Positions 18,523 through 26,133 of a DNA stretch of 64,000 bases are shown in pieces (within the stretch, counting starts at the first letter, position 1; each line of letters opens with the position of its first letter). This DNA comes from Fibrobacter sp. Lineage in GTDB: Bacteria; Fibrobacterota; Fibrobacteria; Fibrobacterales; Fibrobacteraceae. The stretch covers positions 1-64,000 of the forward strand of contig JAEERM010000004.1 of the NCBI GenBank assembly GCA_016285835.1, in the 5' to 3' direction. The notes beneath the pieces were generated by a model, which ran no database searches, was not told the DNA's origin, and saw nothing but the letters and a program-made list of their open reading frames with translations. The position numbers and the translations under genes are program-made.

Positions 18523-19322
18523 AAGAAATCCCTCCGGCTAAACCACCAGCTGGCCACTCCGAGGAACACGCATACATAGCCTAGCGCATACAAGGAATTC
18601 CACAGCAGATAAAGGTCCGGCAAAGCAAGCCCGTGGACCACGTAAGTAGAGACATTGAATCTGTACAGCCCAGGGAACACGGCATGCAAGACCACCGCGA
18701 CCTTCTCAAGCACTGCCGTCGAGGCATCCCCCATCTCTCCCATGCGGCTTGCGAAACGCACCTGTTCCAAAAGTTCATCGCTCAAATGCCCAGCAAGGTA
18801 AACGCCAAGCGTAAAGAGAGCGCTGAGCACAGTGCTACTAAAGCTACTAAACAGGAGCGCTACAGCAATGACAACTGCCATTTCGCAGAAAATCAGGTAT
18901 ATCGCGACAAGGAGGTACAGCGTCGGTTCCGCACTCGTGAGGAACAAGATGGCATAGTAGACTCCCGTGAGCAAAACCAAGTGTACCGCCACCACGGCAA
19001 GCAAGCCAAAATACTTACCGATAACAAACGACGCTCGGCTGATGGGCTTGGACAAAAGCGTCAACACCGTCCGCCGTTGAATCTCTTTCTGCACCAAGCT
19101 TATCCCCACAAATATGGAAATCAGAAGGCAAGAAAGGTTCATCACGGTAAGCGTGGTAGACTTAATCACGTAGGCGCGGTCAAACACGGACCATTCGCCC
19201 AGCACAATACTGAACAAGGCAAGCCCAATAGCGAGCAAAATAATGTTATAAAGAATCTTGTCGCGAATCGATTCGCGGAACGTATTGAGGGCAATGATGC
19301 CGATATGCTTAAGCGTCTGCAC
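18519..19322 (-). CDS. ABC-2-type transporter permease (NosY-like)
   Basis: About 267 aa, six membrane segments, with KEIQRRTVLTLLSKPISRASFVIGKY, the signature of multi-copper/NosY-type ABC-2 permeases. The track starts at a TTG (19328) fused to the Shine-Dalgarno; GTG at 19322 has GGAGGAG 7 nt upstream and is the better start. It overlaps the ATPase gene by 14 bp, so the two form one exporter. The substrate is unknown. Confidence 0.87.
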   Translation of the reverse strand: MQTLKHIGIIALNTFRESIRDKILYNIILLAIGLALFSIVLGEWSVFDRAYVIKSTTLTVMNLSCLLISIFVGISLVQKEIQRRTVLTLLSKPISRASFVIGKYFGLLAVVAVHLVLLTGVYYAILFLTSAEPTLYLLVAIYLIFCEMAVVIAVALLFSSFSSTVLSALFTLGVYLAGHLSDELLEQVRFASRMGEMGDASTAVLEKVAVVLHAVFPGLYRFNVSTYVVHGLALPDLYLLWNSLYALGYVCVFLGVASWWFSRRDFL

Positions 19323-20232
19323 GGGCAATCTCCTCCGTCAAAATATCTTCGAGGCTCGGCCGTTTGTGGTCCATCTTCTCGACGGCAATTCCGTTCGAAA
19401 GGCAATAGGCCAGTAGGCGGTCGCGGGCGGCATCGTCGGCGCACACCCACTCCTGCGGGTGCCCCGTCGGGGCAACGCCCTCGGGGAGGTCGTTCTGGAG
19501 TATCGTCGTGCGCGTGCGCACGTGATACTCCACCCCGCAGGATTCGGTAATCTCGTCGACACTGCCTTCGCGGACGATTTTTCCATCGACAATCATCGCC
19601 ACGCGGTGGCTAATCGATTCCACGTCGCTGAGAAGGTGGCTGGAATAGAAAATCGTGACCCCGTCACGGTTGAGTTCCTGGATGGCCTCGCGCACGTCGC
19701 GGCGGCCCATCGGATCGAGCCCGCTCATCGGTTCGTCTAAAATCAGGAGTTTCGGCTTGGCAAGAACAGCCTGGGCAATGCCCACGCGCTGCATCATTCC
19801 CTTGGAATACGAGCGCAAGCGCCTGTCAATCCAGTCCTTGTCGGCATGCAGGAGTTCAAGTGCCCAGTGAATACGGGAATCGAGCAGGGAACCTTCGAGC
19901 CCCACGAGCCTGCCATAGAACTTGAGCAATTCACGCCCCGTCAAGTAATCGTAAAAGTAGGGCTGTTCCGGAGAATAACCGATAAAGCGGCGGCTTTTCA
20001 CATCGCGCGGAGAAATCCCGTTCACCAAAACCTTCCCCGAATCAAAGTTCAAAAGTCCGGTCAGCACCTTAATCGTCGTCGACTTGCCCGCCCCGTTGGG
20101 GCCGATAAATCCGTATACTTGCCCCGACTCCACATTGAAACTCACATCCTTGAGCGCAAGCTTCGGTTTCATCAAAAAACCGCTACGGTAAGTCTTGTGC
20201 AAATGCTCTATCTGAATCATGAAATCGCCCAT
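19309..20232 (-). CDS. ABC transporter ATP-binding protein
   Basis: 307 aa with Walker A GPNGAGKST, Q-loop region YSPEQPYFYDYLTG, signature YSKGMMQR, Walker B LLILDEPMSGLD and H-loop SSHLL. A C-terminal extension of about 80 aa after the nucleotide-binding domain is common in CcmA/NosF-like ATPases. Start at 20232 has GAAGGG 5 nt upstream. It heads a coupled run with the permease, two PilT-like genes and the patatin, and drives the permease. Confidence 0.92.
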   Translation of the reverse strand: MGDFMIQIEHLHKTYRSGFLMKPKLALKDVSFNVESGQVYGFIGPNGAGKSTTIKVLTGLLNFDSGKVLVNGISPRDVKSRRFIGYSPEQPYFYDYLTGRELLKFYGRLVGLEGSLLDSRIHWALELLHADKDWIDRRLRSYSKGMMQRVGIAQAVLAKPKLLILDEPMSGLDPMGRRDVREAIQELNRDGVTIFYSSHLLSDVESISHRVAMIVDGKIVREGSVDEITESCGVEYHVRTRTTILQNDLPEGVAPTGHPQEWVCADDAARDRLLAYCLSNGIAVEKMDHKRPSLEDILTEEIARADA

Positions 20233-20245
20233 ATTTTCCCTTCAC

Positions 20246-20557
20246 CTATGCATTGTCCTTGGGCTCGGCACTGTCTTTCTCGGATTCGGCACTAGAAGCG
20301 TTCCCCCCGAACGCACGTTCCTCGGCTTCCTGGATCTGGCGTTTTCTACGTTCGGCAATGCGCTTCTTGTTCAATACGAAATAAATTGCCGCACCCACGA
20401 GATAGACTGCAATACCCGAATAGAAAATGGGATTGATCGAAGTCCCTTCCAGTCCCGGAAACAGATTGAGAATCAAATTGTGGCCAAAAAGGCTTAGGAG
20501 TACGAGCACAAAACCAAGCGCCCGGAGCACGTAAGTCACAACAACCAATTTCTGCAT
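20246..20557 (-). CDS. Small two-helix membrane protein, unknown
   Basis: 103 aa with two hydrophobic segments (VVTYVLRALGFVLVLLSLFG and PIFYSGIAVYLVGAAIYFVL) followed by a basic then acidic tail (KKRIAERRKRQIQEAEER). The ATG at 20557 has GAGGT. It sits 13 bp upstream of the ABC ATPase and is probably the first gene of that operon. No family recognised. Confidence 0.7.
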   Translation of the reverse strand: MQKLVVVTYVLRALGFVLVLLSLFGHNLILNLFPGLEGTSINPIFYSGIAVYLVGAAIYFVLNKKRIAERRKRQIQEAEERAFGGNASSAESEKDSAEPKDNA

Positions 20558-20571
20558 AGCGATACCTCAAA

Positions 20572-20592
20572 AACAGCACCTTTCGGGTGCGT
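20572..20592 (-). other. Small hairpin in the leader of the 103-aa gene
   Basis: On the minus strand GCACC-CGAAA-GGTGC is followed by TGTTTTTG just before the Shine-Dalgarno. A 5-bp stem is weak; it could be an attenuator-like site or chance. Confidence 0.3.
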
Positions 20593-20664
20593 CCTCTTTT
20601 TCAAGAAAAATACACAATTATTGGGGGGAAAGACGAAGGGCAAAAGAAAAATGCCCAAAAATAC

Positions 20665-20691
20665 GCAAAACAGGCCGCATCGCGGTCTGTT
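20665..20691 (-). terminator. Intrinsic terminator of the AspT/YidE-type transporter gene
   Basis: Minus strand AACAGACCGC-GAT-GCGGCCTGTT, a 10-bp stem with one G-U pair, followed by TTGCGTATTTTT. Confidence 0.65.
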
Positions 20692-20711
20692 CCTATGATA
20701 TGACGGATAAG

Positions 20712-22394
20712 TTAGGCCATTTGCAGAAGCAGAATGGCAAGGACCTGGCCGCTCAGGATACGCAACAGCATGGTGAGCGGGTAGACCGAGGCGTATCCGA
20801 TGTTCACCGCCTCGCTGTCCGCCTGGCCATTCGCGAACGCAAGCGCGGGCGGATCGGTCGTAGCACCGGCAAGTACGCCGCAGAGCGAAAGGTAATTCAC
20901 CTTGAAAACTAGGTGACCGATAGCGGCCATAATGGCAAGCGGCAAGAAGGTAATCAGCGCAGCCAACGCCATATAGTGGAAACCGTCCCCATTCAAAAGC
21001 ACATCGAAGAACTTGATGCCGGCATTCAAGCCCACACAGCTGAGGAAGAGCGTGAGGCCGAATTCGCGGAGCATGAGATTCGCACTACTCGCCATGAAGA
21101 AGTTGAGCGGGCCAATCTTGCGTTTACGGCTAAGCAGAATAGCGACAATCAGCGGACCACCGGCAAGCCCCAACTTGAGCGGAGTCGGCATGCCCGGAAT
21201 CGCAATCGGGATGCTCCCGACAACAACACCCAGGAAAATACCCAAGAACGCAGGCAAGATTTCGGGATGGTCAAGAGCCGTAAGCGAGTTGCCCAATTTC
21301 TTCGCGGCAGCCTCAATCCCCTCGGCAGGTCCAACAACCATTAACTTGTCTGCAAACTTGATGCGCAAATCCAGACGCCCCGTAAACTTGAACCCGCTGC
21401 GGACCACGCGACTCACGTTCACGCCGTAACGTTCTGCAAGGGCGAGCGAGCCGATTGTCCGGCCCAAAACCTTCTTGTTCGTCACGAGGATGGTTTTGAC
21501 CTGGATAGGTTTCGCCGTGTCGGATGCAAATTGGGTTATGGGCTTTTCAAGCCGTTTACCAATGATTTTTTCCATGACGGCAACCGCATCAGGCATGCCC
21601 ACAATATGTACCTTGTCGCCCTCTTCTATAATCGTCTTCCCGTTCGGGGTAAAAATATCGCTGCCGCGCATGAGGCGCGTGATAACCACCCCGCTCGAAA
21701 TCAAATCTGGGATTTCCTTGAGCTGGATTCCGTACAGGTTCCGGTTTTCGACCATCAGGCTGCACGACTCAATTTCGCTCGTATTGGCCGCGATGTCGGC
21801 GGCGTAATCCTTCGCCGCCTGGCTCGGGTTTTGCCGGAACACAAGGCGAGCCAGAATCATCACGAGGATAATCCCTATGACACCGAAAGGATATGCAACA
21901 GCGTACCCGATACCCGTCAACGACGCGTCCACCCCGGCCGCGGCAAAGGCAGAATTCGCGGCACCCAGAGAAGGTGTGTTTGTAACAGCGCCGCAAAGCA
22001 TACCGACGAGCACGGGTACGTTGTTATGCATATCCGTAAAGAAATAAAGGCAAAGCGTCACCACGACACCCAACAAGACGACACCTGTCGAAAGCACGTT
22101 GAGCACCAGGCCGTGACGCCGAATGGAATCCATGAAGCCCGGTCCCACTTGCATACCGATCGTGTAGACAAAGAGGATGAGGCCGAATTCCTGGATAAAG
22201 TGGAGCACATTCCCCTCAACCCGAAGCCCCAGATGCCCAAACAGGATGCCCACGAAAAGCGCACCCGCCCCGCCAAGGCTAATACCCTTGACCTTGATTT
22301 TGCCCAACATCAGGCCAATAGCCGCAGTGAATGCTATCGCGACAACTTGTTGCCCGACCGAGGGCTTGGTAAATAAGTCGATGAGCCAAGTCAT
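20712..22394 (-). CDS. AspT/YidE/YbjL-family transporter with two TrkA-C domains
   Basis: 560 aa from the ATG at 22394. The 17 extra residues of the track start are encoded by a repeat (tttgagg...) and are not part of the family. Two blocks of five to six membrane segments (GILFGHLGLRVEG...LFVYTIGMQVGPGF and a second block after residue 370) flank two RCK/TrkA-C regulatory domains (about 190-370). This is the AspT-type duplication: an inner-membrane antiporter or permease for an organic anion, perhaps an amino or dicarboxylic acid. A single gene with its own terminator. Confidence 0.88.
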   Translation of the reverse strand: MTWLIDLFTKPSVGQQVVAIAFTAAIGLMLGKIKVKGISLGGAGALFVGILFGHLGLRVEGNVLHFIQEFGLILFVYTIGMQVGPGFMDSIRRHGLVLNVLSTGVVLLGVVVTLCLYFFTDMHNNVPVLVGMLCGAVTNTPSLGAANSAFAAAGVDASLTGIGYAVAYPFGVIGIILVMILARLVFRQNPSQAAKDYAADIAANTSEIESCSLMVENRNLYGIQLKEIPDLISSGVVITRLMRGSDIFTPNGKTIIEEGDKVHIVGMPDAVAVMEKIIGKRLEKPITQFASDTAKPIQVKTILVTNKKVLGRTIGSLALAERYGVNVSRVVRSGFKFTGRLDLRIKFADKLMVVGPAEGIEAAAKKLGNSLTALDHPEILPAFLGIFLGVVVGSIPIAIPGMPTPLKLGLAGGPLIVAILLSRKRKIGPLNFFMASSANLMLREFGLTLFLSCVGLNAGIKFFDVLLNGDGFHYMALAALITFLPLAIMAAIGHLVFKVNYLSLCGVLAGATTDPPALAFANGQADSEAVNIGYASVYPLTMLLRILSGQVLAILLLQMA

Positions 22395-22509
22395 AGAGGA
22401 TTTGAGGTCGGCACTTCGTGCCTTTGAGGTGTGAGGTCGCGGCAAAGCCGCTTTGAGGATTGTTGAAAGTGATTAGTGGTTGGTGATTGGTGGTTAGGAA
22501 GAAGGTAGG
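22388..22509. repeat. Palindrome and heptamer block upstream of the AspT/YidE-type gene
   Basis: Short palindromes ggcacttcgtgcc and gcggcaaagccgc are embedded among tttgagg units (22400-22456). At 22468-22509 seven-base units follow: agtgatt, agtggtt, ggtgatt, ggtggtt, aggaaga, aggtagg. Confidence 0.7.
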
Positions 22510-22514
22510 AAAAA

Positions 22515-23078
22515 TTACTCTTTTACGCAGCGGACGGAGGCGGCGATGCTCTTGTTGAAATGCTCATAAGCAATGGACGAATCGGTCACGCGGACGAGAT
22601 AGGCGCGCGCATCGTCGTAGCTGTCCCTTGTCCAGAAACTTGCGCTAGCATCCTTGTCTACGAACTTTCCGTCGAAATAGCGGAATCCGGCAAACAGCAT
22701 CTTGAACCCGTCGGCCTTCTTGAGTTCGGCCGCAGTGGCGCTACCGAAGGCGGCCTTGAAATTCTCTTGAGTGGGAAGCGTCCAACCATTGGGGCAAAGG
22801 CCATTATCCGCGGCATTCCAAGTGTAGAGGCGGCCCATCGTTTTGCAGTTAGCATGATCGTTGCCGTAGCAGATGCTGGAATCGGGAACGTAAACTTCCA
22901 TATTTTCAGCCATCCAAACCTTACCCGCAAGAGTCACTGTCTTGTAAGTTTTTTCAGGGCAAGAAAGCGTATTCGCCGATTCATCGTAATTGCAGGAATA
23001 GCCCTGTTCGCAGGCAGCAAAGAACATAGCGGCACACACGATAATGGGCAAAGTGACAGTCTTGAAAAACTGTTTCAT
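22515..23078 (-). CDS. FISUMP-type lipoprotein (Fibrobacter major paralogous domain)
   Basis: 187 aa with lipoprotein signal ending MFFAAC. The mature part has the FISUMP pattern: VTLAGKVWMAENMEVYV, a Cys-flanked GRLYTWNAAD, CPNGWTLPTQENFKAAFG, a SFWTRDSY block and a final SVRCVKE. The domain (TIGR02145-like) is heavily expanded in Fibrobacter and related to FGE/C-type-lectin-like folds; its molecular role is unknown. AAGGAG precedes the ATG. It is unusually short, with one domain and no catalytic partner. Confidence 0.9.
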   Translation of the reverse strand: MKQFFKTVTLPIIVCAAMFFAACEQGYSCNYDESANTLSCPEKTYKTVTLAGKVWMAENMEVYVPDSSICYGNDHANCKTMGRLYTWNAADNGLCPNGWTLPTQENFKAAFGSATAAELKKADGFKMLFAGFRYFDGKFVDKDASASFWTRDSYDDARAYLVRVTDSSIAYEHFNKSIAASVRCVKE

Positions 23079-23207
23079 AACAACTCCTTTATTGCAGAAG
23101 AAAACAATTATTTCGTTTTCGTGGCCAAATTTAAATACGTCAATTCATAATGTCTAATAGATTGTTTATATTGAATTAATCAGTATTTGTTATAGGTTAG
23201 GAAATGA

Positions 23208-23415
23208 GGCTCGGGGCTCGAGAAAAAGCCGTGAGCGGTGAGCTATGAGGTTCGAGATGAGAGGCTAGTGAATAGAGAGTTGAGGCTAGTGAATAAGAAT
23301 CACGCACTTCGTGCGTCAATATAAGACGGCGAAGCCGTGATATTTCTCCCTAGATCCTAGCCTCTAGACCCTCACCCCTCAAAGAGCAGTGAGCGATGAG
23401 CAGTGAGGTATGAGG
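23208..23415. repeat. Repeat block A: heptamers, palindromes and a 65-bp unit
   Basis: Seven-base units (gtgagcg, gtgagct, atgaggt, tcgagat, gagaggc, tagtgaa, tagagag, ttgaggc, tagtgaa) lead into cgcacttcgtgcg and gacggcgaagccgt palindromes and an oppositely oriented arm (cctagcctctagaccctcac). Bases 23303-23367 are identical to 24434-24498. The block lies just downstream of the GNAT gene. Confidence 0.8.
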
Positions 23416-23439
23416 AGACTAGTCGCAGGAGACATGTTG

Positions 23440-23994
23440 CTACACAAGATTCATCAGGTCGTAGTACATGAGACGCGTATGCGGATCGCTATCCTCGGCG
23501 TTCATGAAGCGGAAACCATTCTTTTCGTAGAACGGGACTGCATTCAAGTAGGCATCGACAGTAAGGAAGCGACAACCAGTCTTGTTGTTGATAACGAACA
23601 TAGACTTGATGTAGTTCAAAATGGTCGTTCCAATCCGCAGCCCCTTTGCGGTTTCATCAACCCCCAAGCGACACAACTTCACTGCGGGATAACTTTTCAA
23701 ACGTTTTTCATTCGGGAAGCCGCGTTTTTTGCGAAAACGATTGAATTCCGCCTTGTCCTTAAAATCAGTTATGGCAACCTTGTCATTCGCAAGGCTGCCA
23801 TAAGCTAGAACCTGACTGGTATCGTTATCTACAAAAGCATAACTGACAAACAGCAAATGTTTTTGAAAAGCCACCGCATGATGAAGAATGAAATCGTCTA
23901 AATCTTCGTCACCACAACTAAATTTTTCAATTGAGTACGACGGTTTTAAGCGAATGAAGCTTAACTTTTCCCTATCTATACATGCTTGAACCAA
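23440..23994 (-). CDS. GNAT acetyltransferase, probable TacT/AtaT-like toxin
   Basis: 184 aa. The GNAT core has LCRLGVDETAKGLRIGTTIL (acetyl-CoA loop, degenerate RGxGxG/A) and FLTVDAYLNAVPFYEKNGF near the C-terminus, typical of GNAT toxins that acetylate aminoacyl-tRNA. Start is a TTG at 23994 with GGAGG 9 nt upstream, overlapping the upstream small gene by 19 bp. Coupling to a small basic/acidic partner supports a type II toxin-antitoxin pair. The toxic activity is inferred from family and context only. Confidence 0.8.
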   Translation of the reverse strand: MVQACIDREKLSFIRLKPSYSIEKFSCGDEDLDDFILHHAVAFQKHLLFVSYAFVDNDTSQVLAYGSLANDKVAITDFKDKAEFNRFRKKRGFPNEKRLKSYPAVKLCRLGVDETAKGLRIGTTILNYIKSMFVINNKTGCRFLTVDAYLNAVPFYEKNGFRFMNAEDSDPHTRLMYYDLMNLV

Positions 23995-24194
23995 GGGTCT
24001 AATCCTCCATTGGCCGCTTCGCGAGCACGCTGTTCTGCCATGCCACGCTCGTAAGCCTTTTTCATAAATTCGTAATCCCGCAGGCGCTGGGCACGAACTT
24101 CCGGAGGTTCCGGGTGCCGCTCTTCCATACGGGCTAGAAACCGGCGAGCATCCTCGCCGTACAAAATCGGGGTCTCTCGAATTTCGCGAGCCAT
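23976..24194 (-). CDS. Probable antitoxin partner of the GNAT protein
   Basis: 72 aa from the ATG at 24194 (AGAGGAAAA upstream). The longer track start lacks a ribosome site and crosses the promoter. It begins MAREIRETPILYGEDARRFLARME, a form seen in small genes paired with GNAT toxins, and then has a charged helical tail. No ribbon-helix-helix motif is clear. It overlaps the GNAT gene by 19 bp. Confidence 0.7.
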   Translation of the reverse strand: MAREIRETPILYGEDARRFLARMEERHPEPPEVRAQRLRDYEFMKKAYERGMAEQRAREAANGGLDPWFKHV

Positions 24195-24266
24195 TTTTCC
24201 TCTTTTGTTATGTCCATAAAAGAATGCTGGCATAACGCCAAGCGGCAACCGTTCGGTTACATGTTG

Positions 24267-24297
24267 TAAATATACCAAAAGATTATTGGGGATGCAA
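24267..24297 (-). promoter_or_regulatory. Promoter of the GNAT toxin-antitoxin pair
   Basis: TTG (24297-24295), exactly 20 bases, then TATATTTA (24274-24267) on the minus strand; leader about 70 nt. Confidence 0.6.
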
Positions 24298-24299
24298 TA

Positions 24300-24540
24300 G
24301 AGGCTCGAGGCACGAGGCGCGGGGAATAGCCGTGAGCGGTGAGCTATGAGGAGTGAGGTATATTTTTTGTGGTTTTACTACTCATCGCTGACTGCTCAGA
24401 GGGGCTTTAGCCCCGACGCATCTCTCATTATCTCGCACTTCGTGCGTCAATATAAGACGGCGAAGCCGTGATATTTCTCCCTAGATCCTAGCCTCTAGGC
24501 CCTCATACCTCATAGCGACCAAAGGTCGCGACCTCAGTAT
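24300..24540. repeat. Repeat block B, near copy of block A
   Basis: Shares gaggctcg..., agccgtgagcggtgagctatgagg and the exact 65-bp unit (24434-24498) with block A in the same orientation. It adds palindromes aggggctttagcccc and cgaccaaaggtcg. It bounds the toxin-antitoxin pair on the other side. Confidence 0.8.
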
Positions 24541-24550
24541 TACGAAATTT

Positions 24551-25306
24551 TTAACCCTTGATATGAATTGCAGAGGCAAATTCTTTTAAGAGAGCAGGGT
24601 CTTCAACTTTTTCCCACAGCGTTCCGGTCACGATGATGTTCGCGCCGGCAGCCACACGGATGGCGGCTGTCTGCGGGTCCTTGATGCCACCGCCGGTAAT
24701 GATTGTCATTTCGGTTGCCTTGCGGGTATAGGCAATATGCTCTACGGGTACCGGTTCTTCGGCACCGCTGCCCGCTTCCAAGTAAACATAGCGCATACCC
24801 ATAAGTTCAGCGGCAATAGAGTTCACCATGCTAAGTTTGGGTTTGTTCGCCGGTACAGGCATTGTACCGCTAATGTATTCCACTGTTGTACGTTTGCCAC
24901 TATTGATGAGCTGGTAGGCTGTCGGAATGGCTTCCATGTTGAGAGCACGCACCAAGGCACCACCGCGCACCTGTTCGTCGATGAGGTAGTTCGGGTTGCG
25001 ACCGCTCACAAGCGTCATGAACAACATCGCGTCAAAACCGGGAACCACCTGCGAGGCTCCACCCGGGAAAAGAACCACGGGTAAGTCAACATTAGCTTTG
25101 AGAGCAGCTACCTGCTTGGGAAGCGTAAAATTCCCCAAATAAGAACCACCCACCAGCAAGAGGTCGGCTCCGTTCTCGGCGGCCATCGCGCCAGCCTTTA
25201 CAAAGGCGGCCTCGTCCGAAGTATCCGGATCGAGCAGAACGGCAAACAAGGCCCCGCGTTTCTCGATGGCGGCATTCAGGCGAGTTTCGGTCTTTCCGAT
25301 TTTCAT
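24551..25306 (-). CDS. Geranylgeranylglyceryl/heptaprenylglyceryl phosphate synthase family (PcrB/GGGPS)
   Basis: 251 aa from the ATG at 25306 (AAGAGG upstream); earlier in-frame residues come from the leader. A TIM-barrel protein with AVLLDPDTSDE, DLLLVGGSYLG, VVLFPGGASQV, MRYVYLEAGSGAEEPV and ITGGGIKDPQTAAIRVAAGANIIVTGT, the phosphate-binding and substrate motifs of the GGGPS/PcrB family. It joins sn-glycerol-1-phosphate to a polyprenyl diphosphate, forming an ether lipid precursor. Bacteroidetes have group II homologues of this size. Chain length cannot be set here. Confidence 0.88.
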   Translation of the reverse strand: MKIGKTETRLNAAIEKRGALFAVLLDPDTSDEAAFVKAGAMAAENGADLLLVGGSYLGNFTLPKQVAALKANVDLPVVLFPGGASQVVPGFDAMLFMTLVSGRNPNYLIDEQVRGGALVRALNMEAIPTAYQLINSGKRTTVEYISGTMPVPANKPKLSMVNSIAAELMGMRYVYLEAGSGAEEPVPVEHIAYTRKATEMTIITGGGIKDPQTAAIRVAAGANIIVTGTLWEKVEDPALLKEFASAIHIKG

Positions 25307-26133
25307 AACAACCTCTTGCGACAAAACTAGAATCTCCCCAAAAGATAACTTTATAAACGGGAAATAACCAAAAAAAGCGCGCATTTCACGTTAAAAATGA
25401 GCGAAATCACAGGAAAATGGAATTTCCAACCTCAAAAACTGCGAAATTTAACGAAAAAAGGCAAAAGCAGGCAAAGAGGCGCTGCAGCGTATCACCTAAA
25501 AGTGAGCCAGGGATTTCTTTTTGGGGAGGTGTATACAGAAGATCCCTGGGCTGCAGCGCCAAACTCGACAACAGCCAACAACCATCTCCTCAACAGGTGG
25601 CACGCACAATATAAAAAGAAATATTACAACAAGACTCTTTTTAGAAAAATGTAAACAAAAAAAATCTTTTAGCAAATAAATTCGCAACTTTGTTTGTTTT
25701 CTTGTTTGTTTGAAAAATATTCGTTACCAAAAAGGGCTCCATTCTAGCATAAGAAAGCCTTATTGGGACTTTTTTACAGCCCGTGAACAACTTTATCAAC
25801 AACAAACATCAACAACAAGTCAACATTCCCAAAAAAACGTTCTAATTTCGAACAAATCAAATGCTATAAAAATGTTACTTTGAATGAAATTTCAACCATG
25901 CTTTCTAGCAAAAAAAATGACCTTCGGGGGATCGAAAGCGCGTCCAACCATTCCTCCCCAAAAAAGGAGCCTCCCCCCCCTTTTTTTTTCGCCCAAAACA
26001 AAAAAATTTTTCTCAATATTCCCTTTTTGAGCCCAAAAACACCTTTTTGGTGCGATTGTTGTAAATCGTGCAACGAAAACTTTACGTTACAATTGGACAC
26101 CTATACGCCAAATTATTAATTTTAGATAGATTG
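25307..26133. other. 827-bp non-coding region between GGGPS and the TIGR02147-type gene
   Basis: AT-rich, with short ORFs that have no supporting ribosome site and no plausible composition. It holds a large inverted-repeat structure at 25478-25560, CAA-rich direct repeats near 25795-25825, a C8T9 tract at 25973-25989 and small hairpins (CACC-TTTTT-GGTG) before the regulator. It contains the GGGPS leader on one side and the regulator promoter on the other. Confidence 0.6.
25478..25560. ncRNA. Candidate structured RNA with three helices forming a pseudoknot
   Basis: P1: GGCGCTGCAGC (25478-25488) with GCTGCAGCGCC (25550-25560), 11 bp perfect. P2: GTATCACCT (25489-25497) with AGGTG-t-ATAC (25527-25536), 9 bp plus one bulge. 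P3: CCAGGGAT (25507-25514) with ATCCCTGG (25542-25549), 8 bp perfect. P2 abuts P1 on the 5' side, P3 abuts P1 on the 3' side, and P2 and P3 interleave, so the fold is a closed pseudoknot. On the minus strand it would sit about 170 nt upstream of the GGGPS ATG. I cannot match it to a known riboswitch or ribozyme, and the strand is undecided. Confidence 0.5.

Noticed and set aside
23208-24540. CRISPR array
   Set aside because: Repeats are degenerate 7-mers and palindromes without constant-length spacers, and no cas genes are nearby.
25397-25654. Two short plus-strand ORFs over the structured region
   Set aside because: No ribosome site, no homology; they run through the inverted repeats and are better explained as non-coding.
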